64,000 bases of DNA from Spirosoma aerolatum (GCF_002056795.1 NZ_CP020104.1:1685001-1749000); one strand, 5' to 3'; numbered from the stretch's first letter, positions 42,969-52,160 are shown. Notes: a model not told the origin generated them from the sequence alone. Translations and numbers: made by a program.

Positions 42969-45095
42969 TTACAGTACCTTATCGGGCGTAATGGGTAACT
43001 CCCGAACCCGTTTGCCGGTGGCGTTGAAAACAGCGTTGGCTACAGCGGCTGCCACGCCCACAATCCCCACTTCGCCAATGCCTTTCACTCCCAGCGTGTT
43101 GACTTGTTTATCGTTCTCATTAATAAAGATAGCGTCCAGATGGCCTATGTCGAGGTTGGCCGGGACGTGATAATCGGCTAATGAACGGGTTACGAAATTG
43201 CCCCAGCGCGGATCAACAACCGACTCTTCCGTCAGGGCCATGCCGATGCCCCAGACGTTGCCACCGATGATCTGCGAACGAGCCGTTTTGGGATTCAGAA
43301 TCTTTCCCGCCCCCGTTACGGCCAGAAACCGATTGACACGTATCATACCTGTCGATTTGTTAACGGCCACCTCCGCAAAATTGGCGTTAAAACTATGAGC
43401 TGAAAAGTCTTCGGCATTTTCGGGTGGCTTGCTGTCAACGCGTGTCTGGTAGTCGCTCAATTTCTCGGATCGCATCAACTGTGCGGCTGTCGGACGAACA
43501 AAAAATTGCTTGCCCGATTTGGTCAGTAGCTCCTGCGTAATCTTCTCACAGGCATCATTCACCGCGTTGGCGTAGCTGGCAGCGCCCACCGAACCTACAG
43601 CCCCCGCAGCGGGAGGCAGATCGGAATCGCCAATTTTTACCTTCACATGCTGAACGGCTAATCCCAACGCATCGGCGGCCGTTTGCGTCAGGATGGTGTA
43701 CGTGCCCGTACCCAGATCGGCAGCCGCCAGTTCAATAGTGGCGGTTACGGTTTCACCCGCTCGGGTTAGCTTGACGGAAGCCGAGGTTGGACGCTGATGA
43801 GCCGGGTATGTTCCGGCCGATACACCATACCCAATCCAGTAATTGCCCTGTGAATTCTGGCGGGGTTCGGGTTTGCGTTTTTCCCACCCAAAGGCTTTTG
43901 CTCCTTCGCGCAGACATTGTACTGTAGTCCGTGACGACCAGGGCTTGCCATTGGATGGATCGCGTTCCGGTTCGTTTTTAATTCGAAACGCAATCGGGTC
44001 CATTTTCAGCTTATAGGCTAGCTCGTCCATCGCTGATTCGAGGGCAAAACTGCCGGTCGATTTGCCGGGGCCACGGGTGTAGGTCGGTACAATCAGATTC
44101 ATGGGCGCTACCCGATACGTGATGAGCGAGTTGGGTGTGTCGTACATGATTTTTGAGCAGTCTCCACAGGGCTCGACAAACTCATCGTTGATGGCGCAGT
44201 GCGTTGTAATCTCATGGGCCAGAGCCGTTAGCTTGCCATCGGCAGTAGCTGCCAGACTCACTTTCTGGCGATTGTGTTGCCGTAGGCCTACGGAGTTGAC
44301 CATCTGCTGACGAGTAAGCGCAAGCTTGACCGGACGATTGACCTGTTTAGCCGCTACAGCCGCCAGCGCCAGATTTGCCCATTGTCCCCCCTTCGAGCCA
44401 AACCCACCCCCAATGTAGGGCGATACGATACGCACCTGATCGGGCTTCAGATTCAGGGTAGCGGCTGCTGCACTTTGCGCACCGTTTACAATCTGGGCAC
44501 TGCTGTATAAGGTCACCTTGTCGCCGTCCCATTCGGCAATAGCCGCGTGGGGTTCCATGGGGTGATGGTGTTCGATGGGCGTTTCATAGACCTCTTCGAC
44601 TTTGTAAGTAGCCTGGCCGAGTGCAGCCTGTACATCGCCCCGTTTGGCATCGGCTTTCTCTTTATCCTTTGGCATGCGAGCCTGATCGGCTACTTTATCG
44701 AAGTCGACTTTGGGCTCTTTTTTGTCATACGTAACGTTGATGAGCCGCGAGGCATAGCGTGCCTGCTCGAACGTTTCGGCCACTACGATGCCAATATTTT
44801 GCCCAAAGAACTCAACCGCTGGACTTTGCAGCAGAGCTCCTCCGCGCAATCCGCCCTTGACGTTTAGTTTTGGCGCGTTCTTGTGGGTGATAACGGCCAG
44901 TACACCGGGTGCTTTTTCGGCGCTAGTACTGTCGATCTCCCGAATGGTTCCAGCAGCAATGGTACTTTTGAACAGAATGGCATAGGCCGGATTTGTTACC
45001 GGATGATCCATCGAATACGGCGCTTTGCCGGTTACCTTGGCTATACCATCGATACGACTAATCGGGGAGCCGACTGCTTTATTCGTGTCCTTCAT
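42969..45095 (-). CDS. paoC: Molybdenum hydroxylase, large Moco subunit (PaoC-like)
   Basis: 708 residues of the xanthine dehydrogenase family large subunit: GIAKVTGKAPYSMD at the N-terminus, the Moco-binding stretches IGGGFGSKGGQWANLALAA and GAVGSVGAASYANAV, and the active-site loop VKGIGEVGIVGVAAAV with the catalytic Glu. It oxidises aldehydes or heterocycles at a molybdopterin centre. Together with the FAD and 2Fe-2S genes upstream it forms a three-gene operon in the order A-B-C of the periplasmic aldehyde oxidoreductase PaoABC (YagTSR) of E. coli. No PaoD-like maturation chaperone is next to it. The substrate is not known. Confidence 0.92.
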   Translation of the reverse strand: MKDTNKAVGSPISRIDGIAKVTGKAPYSMDHPVTNPAYAILFKSTIAAGTIREIDSTSAEKAPGVLAVITHKNAPKLNVKGGLRGGALLQSPAVEFFGQNIGIVVAETFEQARYASRLINVTYDKKEPKVDFDKVADQARMPKDKEKADAKRGDVQAALGQATYKVEEVYETPIEHHHPMEPHAAIAEWDGDKVTLYSSAQIVNGAQSAAAATLNLKPDQVRIVSPYIGGGFGSKGGQWANLALAAVAAKQVNRPVKLALTRQQMVNSVGLRQHNRQKVSLAATADGKLTALAHEITTHCAINDEFVEPCGDCSKIMYDTPNSLITYRVAPMNLIVPTYTRGPGKSTGSFALESAMDELAYKLKMDPIAFRIKNEPERDPSNGKPWSSRTTVQCLREGAKAFGWEKRKPEPRQNSQGNYWIGYGVSAGTYPAHQRPTSASVKLTRAGETVTATIELAAADLGTGTYTILTQTAADALGLAVQHVKVKIGDSDLPPAAGAVGSVGAASYANAVNDACEKITQELLTKSGKQFFVRPTAAQLMRSEKLSDYQTRVDSKPPENAEDFSAHSFNANFAEVAVNKSTGMIRVNRFLAVTGAGKILNPKTARSQIIGGNVWGIGMALTEESVVDPRWGNFVTRSLADYHVPANLDIGHLDAIFINENDKQVNTLGVKGIGEVGIVGVAAAVANAVFNATGKRVRELPITPDKVL

Positions 45096-45183
45096 GAGAT
45101 TGTTGATTGCTTCGTGGTCATTGATTGAAAAAAACGAATGGCCACCAATGAGGTCGTAGGTAATTGACGATCAATGACTAATA

Positions 45184-46191
45184 TTATATTTTGCCGCCTT
45201 TCATGGCCATTTGTAGAGCCAGAACGATACTCCGGTTGCCGAGCTCTACTTTGAACGCATTGTGGGCCAGGGGTTTGGCTTCGGCCATGACAGCGTCAGC
45301 CGCCTGTTTGAAATTCGCTTCGGTTGCTTCCTTGCCTACCAGCATCGTTTCTGCTTTCAGGGCTCGCCAGGGCTTGTGAGCTACGCCACCCATCGCAATA
45401 CGGGCCTGCTTAATGGTGTTGCCTTCTGTTTCCAAAGCGGCTGCAACCGATACCAGCGCAAAGGCATAGGAGGCCCGGTCACGAACTTTGAGGTAGTACG
45501 ATTTATCTGCGAATCGATTCTGAGGCAATTCAATCGCTGTGATCAGTTCACCATGTACCAAGTTCGTATCTTTTTCAGGCTGGTTATCGGGTAGTCGATG
45601 AAAATCCAAAATAGGAATCCGTCGTTCCTGACCACCTGCATTTCGAACAATGATCACTGCATCCAGAGCCGCCAGCGCTACGGCCATATCGGAGGGATAA
45701 ACAGCTACGCATTGGTCTGACCAGCCAAAAATGGCGTGCATCCGGTTTATGCCGTCTTTGGCTCCACAGCCTGTTCCCGGCTCACGTTTGTTGCAAGGCA
45801 TAGCCACTTCATAGAAGTAGGGGCAGCGCGTTCGTTGCAGCAGGTTGCCTCCGTTGGTTGCCATGTTTCGTAGTTGCCCCGATGCACCTGCCAGAATCGC
45901 CTGGGTTAGCAATGGGTAATGCTGGCGAATCAATGGATGGTTGGCTGCATCGGTGTTTTTACCCAGTCCGCCAAGGGTAACTCCATCTTTATTGGTCCCA
46001 CTGGCAATGGATTTAATATCGGTTAGGCCTAGTTCGGAAATGTCGATCAGGGTGCTGGGGCGTTCTACATCTTCCTTCATCAGATCCAGCAAATTAGTAC
46101 CACCAGCGAGGAATCTGGCGTTCGGATTCTGGCTCAGCAGCCTGATGGCCGATGTAACATCGGTGGCTCGGGTATAGGTAAAAGGTCGCAT
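45184..46191 (-). CDS. paoB: Molybdenum hydroxylase, FAD subunit (PaoB-like)
   Basis: 335 residues. The FAD_binding_5 domain (AIRLLSQNPNARFLAGGTNLLDLMKEDV, then ATNGGNLLQRTRCPYF) is followed by a Cys-bearing insertion (RCPYFYE, PCNKREPGTGCGA, WSDQCVA) that in PaoB binds an extra 4Fe-4S cluster, and by the C-terminal CO_deh_flav_C domain (VRDRASYAFALVSVAAAL). It passes electrons from the Fe-S clusters to FAD. It lies 17 bp after the small-subunit gene and 88 bp before the Moco subunit. It has no signal peptide, so export depends on the Tat signal of the small subunit. Confidence 0.91.
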   Translation of the reverse strand: MRPFTYTRATDVTSAIRLLSQNPNARFLAGGTNLLDLMKEDVERPSTLIDISELGLTDIKSIASGTNKDGVTLGGLGKNTDAANHPLIRQHYPLLTQAILAGASGQLRNMATNGGNLLQRTRCPYFYEVAMPCNKREPGTGCGAKDGINRMHAIFGWSDQCVAVYPSDMAVALAALDAVIIVRNAGGQERRIPILDFHRLPDNQPEKDTNLVHGELITAIELPQNRFADKSYYLKVRDRASYAFALVSVAAALETEGNTIKQARIAMGGVAHKPWRALKAETMLVGKEATEANFKQAADAVMAEAKPLAHNAFKVELGNRSIVLALQMAMKGGKI

Positions 46192-46208
46192 TGGATTGAG
46201 GTCAAGTA

Positions 46209-46991
46209 TTAAACCGAGCGGAAAATCTGTTCGACAGGCTTACCATTATAAACTTCCTGAATTGCAGCCACTATATTCGGGTAGGCTCCACATCGGCAGA
46301 TATTTCCCGACATCCGCTCCCGAATTTCTTCGTTTGATAGTTTCGCCGGACCTGTTGTTTGGCGAACGTTTTCGGTGACGTAACTAACCTGGCCTTTCTT
46401 CGCTTCATCCAGCATGGCGACAGCTGAACAAATCTGACCGGGCGTACAGAAACCACATTGAAATCCGTCGTGCTTCAGAAAGGCTTCCTGCATGGGATGT
46501 AACTTATCGTTCTGGGCCAGGCCCTCAATGGTCTGTACGGTTTTGCCTTCGCAGGAGGCCGTCAGCGTCAGGCAGGATAGCACCCGATGCCCATTCACCA
46601 TCACCGTACAGGCTCCGCATTGGCCGTGGTCGCAACCTTTTTTTGAGCCAGTCAGGTCCAGCCGTTCGCGTAGCGCATCCAGTAACGTCATGCGCGAATC
46701 GACGGTGAGTTTTCGGGCTGTACCGTTGACCTTAAACGATACATTGACCGCGTTATCGAGGCTGACCGGGGCCAGTTCAGTTGGTGAAGGAGCGTTTGAT
46801 GGACGAGTCAATAGCTGTTCGGCTACGGCCGATTGAGCTGCCAGGATTCCACCGCCGGCCAGCGTCATGAGTTTGAGGAAATGCCGACGATTGACACCTG
46901 TATCGAGAATTTCGTTCAGGTCTTCGGGCATCAGGTCAGCAAACAGTCGCTTTTCGTCTTCTGTCAGTTCGGGAGATTCGTGTTCATCCAT
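46209..46991 (-). CDS. paoA: Molybdenum hydroxylase, 2Fe-2S subunit with Tat signal (PaoA-like)
   Basis: 260 residues. An unusually long acidic lead (MDEHESPELTEDEKRLFADL) precedes a twin-arginine motif NRRHFLKLMTLAGGG at about 34-48. Two 2Fe-2S domains follow: plant-type KKGCDHGQCGACTVMVNG and the helical one with QCGFCTPGQ and ISGNICRCGAYPN-like cysteines (read as MSGNICRCGAYPN). This is the small subunit of a Tat-exported aldehyde oxidoreductase and carries the signal for the whole complex. It is the first gene of the operon, with the FAD and Moco subunits downstream. The acidic tail before the RR motif is longer than in E. coli PaoA. Confidence 0.91.
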   Translation of the reverse strand: MDEHESPELTEDEKRLFADLMPEDLNEILDTGVNRRHFLKLMTLAGGGILAAQSAVAEQLLTRPSNAPSPTELAPVSLDNAVNVSFKVNGTARKLTVDSRMTLLDALRERLDLTGSKKGCDHGQCGACTVMVNGHRVLSCLTLTASCEGKTVQTIEGLAQNDKLHPMQEAFLKHDGFQCGFCTPGQICSAVAMLDEAKKGQVSYVTENVRQTTGPAKLSNEEIRERMSGNICRCGAYPNIVAAIQEVYNGKPVEQIFRSV

Positions 46992-47209
46992 CAGAATTGG
47001 ATCGTTAGGGAGTTGGTATCGGCCATTTCGTTGGGTTAGAACCAGGGCTCAGATGATCAACGACTAAAACCCACCGTTAGGGTATATTGTTCTACTCGTT
47101 TATCAGGTTGGCAATGGCAGATATATCTACCCGTCGGTTATTAGAAATCGAGCGGTACGTGCATTTTACAGATGGCTACTCAATCCAGTGTAGCCTAAGC
47201 TCCTGACCT

Positions 47210-49264
47210 ATGAAACGGACCATCCCAATTGAGTCGATTCGGAATGTGGCAGCCTCGTTGCTGATGCTGTCGGTGAATGTGTCGTTTGCCCAGTCGGCAA
47301 GCCATACCCTTCGCATTATTCATCCCTTAAGTCTGGAACAGGTTCGGGTCAATGACCAGTTCTGGAGTCCCAAACTAAAGGTCTGGGATTCGAAAACGGT
47401 GTACGATGTGTTTGACAAACTGGAAGGTAAATACGAACCGGACCGAAAAGACTTGATTGACGAAAAAGCGAAGCTGGGCCGGACCCGGAATGCCTTTTTA
47501 AATTTCGATTGGGTAGCTCAGGGAAAGAAAAATACAGGTGAGCACGATGGTCCGCCCTGGTACGATGGGTTAGTCTACGAAACCATCCGAGGAGCCGCCG
47601 ATTTGCTGGTCGAATACCCTGACCCTAAGCTGGAACAAAAAATAGATGGCTACATTGATCGCATTGCGGCTGCGCAGGCGGCTGACCCTGACGGCTATCT
47701 TAACACCTACACAACGTTGGTAAAACCTGATCAACGGTGGGGAACCAACGGGGGCGACGATAAGTGGCAACACGATATTTACAATGCCGGGATGCTCATC
47801 GAAGCGGCAGTCCATTATTACAAAGCAACCGGCAAAATGAAGCTGCTGGATGTAGCCACCAGGTTTAGTAATTATATCTACCAGCAAATTGGCCCGGCTC
47901 CCAAAGCAAACGTCATTCCAGGACATGGCGGTCCCGAAGAGGCTATTCTGAAACTGTATTGGTTGTTTCGGGATGAACCGGCGTTGAAGGCAAAAATGAG
48001 CGTTCCGGTCGATGCGAACCACTACTACACCATGGCTCGGTTCTGGATCGAAAACAGAGGCAATTATGGTGAGAAAGATGGTAGCCATGCCCGTAAAAGC
48101 GACGAGTCGTATAATCAGGACCACATGTCGGTTTTTAGCCAAAAAACCATCGAAGGACATGCTGTGCGGGCTACCTTACTGGCAACGGGGGTGGCGGCAA
48201 CGGCTTTGGAAAATAAGGACGATCGATATGTTGAAACCGCCAACAATTATTGGGACAATATGATTGGCAAACGGATGTTCATTACCGGGGGCGAGGGCGC
48301 CATAGCCGATGGCGAACGATTTGGGGCCAATCATTTCCTGCCCGAATCGGCCTATCTGGAGTCCTGTGCGGCCATAGGTTCAGCCTTTTTCAGCCAGCGG
48401 ATGAATCAACTGGAAGCCGACGGCAAATATATCGATGAACTGGAACGGGTGCTGTATAACAATCTGCTGTCGAGTGTGTCGCTCGATGGGAGCCATTATT
48501 TTTACGAGAATCCGCTGGTTGCCAGTGATCACAAACGCTGGGCATGGCACAGTTGCCCCTGTTGCCCACCCATGCTTCTGAAAATGGTATCGGCCATGCC
48601 TGGATTTATTTATGCGTACGACAACGATGCCATTTATGTGAACCTCTTTATTGGTAGTCAGGCAACCATCAATCAGACGGGCAATACGATCCGCATCCGA
48701 CAGATGACCCAGTATCCCTGGAAAGGTGAATCGCTCATTGAAGTCGACCCAACGTCGAGTAAGGCATTTACTGTGAATGTACGCATTCCCGGTTGGGCGC
48801 ATAGCGTCGAGAACCCATTCGGCCTATACCACTCGAAGGTGAGCGAACCAATTGTACTTAAAGTGAACGGCAAATCCATACCCGTGAACCCGAAAAATGG
48901 GTATGCCGCTATTCGCAGAACCTGGAAAAAAGGGGATCGGATCGAACTGAGTCTACCCATGCAGCCCAGGGTCGTTACCCCCAATGATTCGATACAAACC
49001 ATTAAAGGGAAAGTAGCCCTGGCGTCGGGTCCTATTATTTATGGAGTTGAAGGTGTCGACAATGCCGCGTTAAACGAGTATGTTCTGCCAGCTAATACCC
49101 CGCTCAAACTGACCTATAAGCCTAATCTGTTAAATGGCGTTAATGTTATTACAGGAGGAGCAATGGATAAATCGGCGAAAGCGGTACAGTTTACGGCGGT
49201 TCCGTTTTATACATTCGGGAACCGGGGTGTTTATCCGTATCGAGTTTGGTTGCCGAAACAGTAG
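47210..49264 (+). CDS. GH127 beta-L-arabinofuranosidase (DUF1680)
   Basis: 684 residues with a signal peptide (SLLMLSVNVSFAQSA). Domain order: N-terminal linker with VRVNDQFWSPKLKVW, the (alpha/alpha)6 catalytic barrel (about 60-460) and C-terminal beta-sandwiches. The zinc/cysteine site of GH127 is visible: LPESAYLESCAAIG (Glu and Cys ligands) and WHSCPCCPPMLLKM, where one Cys acts as nucleophile in characterised members. It removes beta-linked L-arabinofuranose, for instance from hydroxyproline-rich plant glycoproteins or pectin side chains. It stands alone between the Pao operon (divergent) and a small leftward ORF. Exact linkage specificity is inferred from the family. Confidence 0.93.
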   Translation: MKRTIPIESIRNVAASLLMLSVNVSFAQSASHTLRIIHPLSLEQVRVNDQFWSPKLKVWDSKTVYDVFDKLEGKYEPDRKDLIDEKAKLGRTRNAFLNFDWVAQGKKNTGEHDGPPWYDGLVYETIRGAADLLVEYPDPKLEQKIDGYIDRIAAAQAADPDGYLNTYTTLVKPDQRWGTNGGDDKWQHDIYNAGMLIEAAVHYYKATGKMKLLDVATRFSNYIYQQIGPAPKANVIPGHGGPEEAILKLYWLFRDEPALKAKMSVPVDANHYYTMARFWIENRGNYGEKDGSHARKSDESYNQDHMSVFSQKTIEGHAVRATLLATGVAATALENKDDRYVETANNYWDNMIGKRMFITGGEGAIADGERFGANHFLPESAYLESCAAIGSAFFSQRMNQLEADGKYIDELERVLYNNLLSSVSLDGSHYFYENPLVASDHKRWAWHSCPCCPPMLLKMVSAMPGFIYAYDNDAIYVNLFIGSQATINQTGNTIRIRQMTQYPWKGESLIEVDPTSSKAFTVNVRIPGWAHSVENPFGLYHSKVSEPIVLKVNGKSIPVNPKNGYAAIRRTWKKGDRIELSLPMQPRVVTPNDSIQTIKGKVALASGPIIYGVEGVDNAALNEYVLPANTPLKLTYKPNLLNGVNVITGGAMDKSAKAVQFTAVPFYTFGNRGVYPYRVWLPKQ

Positions 49265-49298
49265 ATCCCGACTCGTAGGCTGATTATGCCATACAGCG

Positions 49299-49325
49299 TT
49301 TATAATCAATCGGGCCGATTATAAA
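49299..49325. terminator. Hairpin in convergent gap after GH127 gene
   Basis: TTTATAATC (49299-49307) pairs with GATTATAAA (49317-49325) around a 9-nt loop, between the GH127 stop and the opposing small ORF. Confidence 0.6.
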
Positions 49326-49350
49326 AAGCTACATGTTGCCAGTTAAGGGA

Positions 49351-49575
49351 CTAGGCATCCAGATGCCAGGCGCGGTTTGTGATTGACTTGGCCCAATCGG
49401 GTAGCTTATGATAGTCTGTATAGCCGCAAAAGGCCGTTCGGGTTGTTTCTTTCAGGTCGCCACATCGCTCGCAGTAGAGCTTGACGGTTTCCACAAACGT
49501 CTGGCTATGCCGACCCGACGAGAAGTAGTACGAATCGGTTTGATAATGTTGAAATTTGTGTGCTTTGCAAACCAT
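49351..49575 (-). CDS. Small zinc-ribbon-like hypothetical protein
   Basis: ATG 49575 gives 74 residues; a TTG at 49605 would add ten. The sequence holds a CxxC pair (LYCERCGDLKET) and two single cysteines (MVCKAHKF, AFCGYTDY), a pattern of a small metal-binding fold, and is rich in Tyr and His. No family is recognised. It lies alone between GH127 and the LytS-type operon, opposite to both. Confidence 0.5.
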   Translation of the reverse strand: MVCKAHKFQHYQTDSYYFSSGRHSQTFVETVKLYCERCGDLKETTRTAFCGYTDYHKLPDWAKSITNRAWHLDA

Positions 49576-49801
49576 AAACGATTGAGCTGATTGAACCCGG
49601 CACAAGTGTCAAAATGACCCTGTATACCGTATCCTTCCAGCGCAAAACCAGTGCCAGAAATGTGGCCTGGCGTGGCCGATTCTTGCAGAAAAATTCACAG
49701 AATTGGATTGGGTCAGGCAAAGCAGCATGGATGAACGAATGAAACGCAGGTATCGTTTACTTAGCGATTACTCCATTGAGTAAGTAATGTTAGGTAGTTA
49801 G

Positions 49802-49834
49802 AAACGCCCAGCCCTCAGGATTGGGCGTTTTTTG
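49802..49834 (+). terminator. Rho-independent terminator without an obvious gene
   Basis: AAACGCCCA (49802-49810) and TGGGCGTTT (49822-49830) form a stem followed by Ts (TTTTTT G). No rightward gene ends near it, the nearest being GH127 530 bp upstream, so it may end an undetected small RNA or gene. Confidence 0.75.
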
Positions 49835-49951
49835 TTGATCTTAGCCATGAAAAGCGTGACCTGCCAGCAGACTTTCTTAAGTGCCTCAACGTTGGGAGTC
49901 AGTAGGGCTTATCAATCAGGCATAAGCCCTGTGTTGGTAGGGTCAGGGTCG

Positions 49952-50012
49952 GATTTAGCGGCTGAAATCCTGCCTTCAACCGGCGCAACCCGTCATTAGT
50001 CATCTTTTTTTT
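49952..50012 (+). repeat. 61-bp element, copy 1 (upstream of LytS-type gene)
   Basis: Aligns without gaps to 52004-52064. The last 26 bp (49987-50012) are identical, AACCCGTCATTAGTCATC plus eight Ts; upstream, GATTTA and GAAATCCT are also kept in register. It contains an internal direct repeat GTCAT-TA-GTCAT. It ends 64 bp before the GTG start of the histidine kinase, so it may be an operator or promoter region. Confidence 0.8.
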
Positions 50013-50076
50013 TCAGGCTTACAGAAAGGTCATAAACTTATGCGCCCTTTGGACTATAGCTTCATTACAAATACCT

Positions 50077-51216
50077 GTGAACGAATCCGAACGTAGGGTC
50101 AATTCTGCTGGTAATTATCTTACCAACCGCCAACGATGGCAACTGGCAACAACTGTGTTTGCTATTTACTGGCCCATCCGGCTTTATGTGGCGGTTAATC
50201 ACTTTTCGCTCGCCCTTCTGGAACGGATATGGCCATTCTGGATCATGGAAATAACGGTTACAATTCTTTTTTTCGGGTTGTGGCTCACCGTGACCGACTG
50301 GTTTCAGCAACGGATTTTTAAGCTGTTTCACAAAGGATTTCTGATCGAATTTGACCTGCCAGCGCAACTGATTACGTTGTTTGTGGCGGGCGGATTGGCT
50401 GTCCTGTTTAATATGGGCTTTTTTCGACTGTGGCTGGCAATGGCCGAGTTCGAGCCGATTCGCCTTACAACATCTACGCACATGCTGGCAACTGTGCAGA
50501 AAGTAAATCGGCCTAGATATCCTAGTCAGGAGCAGAAGTTTTATAATGGCCTAACCATCATGGCTATGCTGGCGGCTTTTTACCTGGCCGCCAATCGACG
50601 AGGGCATCAGCAGCTTGAAGACATCCGGGTGAAAGCTGAACAACTTAAACAGGAAGCCGCTCAGGCACAGTTCGTGGCCCTCAAAAACCAGGTTAACCCC
50701 CATTTTCTGTTCAATAGTTTTAGTATTCTGTCGTCACTGATTGCCGTAAATCCCAAACTATCTATCCAGTTTGTGGGACAACTGGCTAAATCGTATCGAT
50801 ATGTGCTGGATCAGTATGAGGCTCAATGTGTAAATCTTCAGGACGAACTGGAGTTTTTGAAAGCCTATACGTTTTTGCTGCAAATACGATTTGGCGACAA
50901 GTTCCGCGTTGTAACCGACATTCCTTCAGAAAAGGTGTCTGCATTTCGAATTGCTCCCCTTACGCTTCAGTTGTTGATTGAAAATGCGGTGAAGCACAAT
51001 CGGATGTCGGCCGAAGAGCCGCTTCTTGTTACACTGGCTATTCAGCAGGATTATATCTGTGTAACGAATGCAATTCGACTGCGACCCAAAACGGAAACGT
51101 CGACGGGAGTGGGTCTGAAAAATATTACCAAACGCTATCAGCTTCTGACCAATCGACCGGTACTGATCGATGACCAGGCTGATGTGTTTACGGTTAAAAT
51201 TCCATTGCTCGAATGA
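50077..51216 (+). CDS. LytS/YehU-type sensor histidine kinase
   Basis: 379 residues from a GTG start (no in-frame ATG precedes the first span). About four membrane spans lie in the first 180 residues (VFAIYWPIRLYVAVNHF, IMEITVTILFFGLWLTV, LITLFVAGGLAVLFNMGFF, GLTIMAMLAAFYLAA), then a coiled linker (EDIRVKAEQLKQEAAQAQF) and the His_kinase domain (PF06580) with phospho-site motif NQVNPHFLFNSFSILSSL and ATP-binding IENAVKHNR and GVGLKNITKRY. It signals to the LytTR regulator whose gene overlaps its stop by 4 bp. The signal sensed is unknown. Confidence 0.93.
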   Translation: MNESERRVNSAGNYLTNRQRWQLATTVFAIYWPIRLYVAVNHFSLALLERIWPFWIMEITVTILFFGLWLTVTDWFQQRIFKLFHKGFLIEFDLPAQLITLFVAGGLAVLFNMGFFRLWLAMAEFEPIRLTTSTHMLATVQKVNRPRYPSQEQKFYNGLTIMAMLAAFYLAANRRGHQQLEDIRVKAEQLKQEAAQAQFVALKNQVNPHFLFNSFSILSSLIAVNPKLSIQFVGQLAKSYRYVLDQYEAQCVNLQDELEFLKAYTFLLQIRFGDKFRVVTDIPSEKVSAFRIAPLTLQLLIENAVKHNRMSAEEPLLVTLAIQQDYICVTNAIRLRPKTETSTGVGLKNITKRYQLLTNRPVLIDDQADVFTVKIPLLE

Positions 51217-51977
51217 ATGTATTAATTATTGAAGATGAGCCACTAACGGCCCAGCGGCTGGAAATTCTTTTGTTTGAGTACGACCCACAGATTCGGGTGC
51301 TGGCTCAACTGCCGTCGGTGTCGAAAGCAGTCCGGTGGTTCAACGATCCATTGTCGGCTGAACCTGAGTTGATTTTTCTGGATATTCATCTGGAAGATGA
51401 TCTGGGATTTAACCTTATCAAAGAATTGAATCTAACGATCCCGATCATCTTTACCACCGCTTTTGATGAGTATGCGTTACAGGCCTTCAAGGCAAATAGC
51501 ATTGATTATCTGTTAAAGCCCATCGAAAGTGATGAACTGGCTGCAGCTATTGATAAATTTAAAATGGTTCGACAGGCATCCGCAACGATGAATACGACTG
51601 CACTCAATCAGTTGATCAAAAAGCTGGAGACGCCCACCTATCGCGATCGGTTTATGGTGAGTGTAGGCCCTCGATTGCGAAGCATTCGAATTGAGGAAAT
51701 TGCCTATTTCTTTTTTGAAGAAAAAGCTACTTACGTGATGCCGCATACGGGTGTGCCGGTGTCGATCGACTATAGTCTGGATAAACTGGGTCAACTGGTC
51801 GATCCCGATCAGTTTTTTCGCGTCAATCGGTCCTATCTGGTTAGTGCTTCCGGAATCAAGTCGGTATATGCGTATTCGGGTAGTAAACTGAAGGTAGAAC
51901 TGGCCCCACAGCCCCGGCAGGAGGTATTTGTCAGTATTGATCGGGTAACGAGTTTTAAAGAATGGATGGGTAAATGA
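51213..51977 (+). CDS. LytTR-family response regulator
   Basis: 254 residues: a receiver domain (about 1-120; VLIIEDEPLTAQRLE, phospho-Asp in LIFLDIHLEDDLGF, Lys in SIDYLLKPIE) and a C-terminal LytTR DNA-binding domain (about 145-250; FMVSVGPRLRSIRIEEIAYFFFE and QFFRVNRSYLVSASGI). LytTR domains bind direct repeats with a GTT/GTC-like core. The ATG overlaps the kinase stop, so the pair is translationally coupled. The 61-bp elements at 49952 and 52004, each holding GTCAT-TA-GTCAT, are plausible targets, including autoregulation; this is inference. Confidence 0.94.
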   Translation: MNVLIIEDEPLTAQRLEILLFEYDPQIRVLAQLPSVSKAVRWFNDPLSAEPELIFLDIHLEDDLGFNLIKELNLTIPIIFTTAFDEYALQAFKANSIDYLLKPIESDELAAAIDKFKMVRQASATMNTTALNQLIKKLETPTYRDRFMVSVGPRLRSIRIEEIAYFFFEEKATYVMPHTGVPVSIDYSLDKLGQLVDPDQFFRVNRSYLVSASGIKSVYAYSGSKLKVELAPQPRQEVFVSIDRVTSFKEWMGK

Positions 51978-52003
51978 ACCATTTTTATGGCTGTTTCTAT
52001 GCC

Positions 52004-52064
52004 GATTTAACCCCGGAAATCCTTCGTCTATCCCAGCAAACCCGTCATTAGTCATCTTTTTTTT
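52004..52064 (+). repeat. 61-bp element, copy 2 (downstream of LytTR gene)
   Basis: Second copy of the element at 49952-50012, with a 26-bp identical core at 52039-52064. It begins 26 bp after the LytTR stop and ends 60-96 bp before the start of the small Cys-containing protein, at a similar distance to a downstream start as copy 1. A CCTGTGAAC word follows both copies. Confidence 0.8.
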
Positions 52065-52160
52065 AGAGGCCGGATAGCAACCTGTGAACTTTGACTCAAT
52101 CTCTGATTCGATGGAATTGTCCAGATGACCAGAGAGGCTATTCAACGTTCTATCCAGGTT

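Larger units (their letters stand above)
49576..50076. other. Gap before LytS-type gene: terminator plus 61-bp repeat
   Basis: No supported gene. The stretch contains a clear rightward terminator at 49802-49834 and copy 1 of a 61-bp element (49952-50012) just upstream of the kinase start. The rest is unremarkable. Confidence 0.55.

Noticed and set aside
47570..48160. 196-codon frame on the minus strand
   Set aside because: Antisense to a clear GH127 gene; composition is that of a shadow frame.
49505..49720. 71-codon minus-strand frame with PRQATFLALVLRWK
   Set aside because: Overlaps the better small Cys-bearing frame and has no convincing features.
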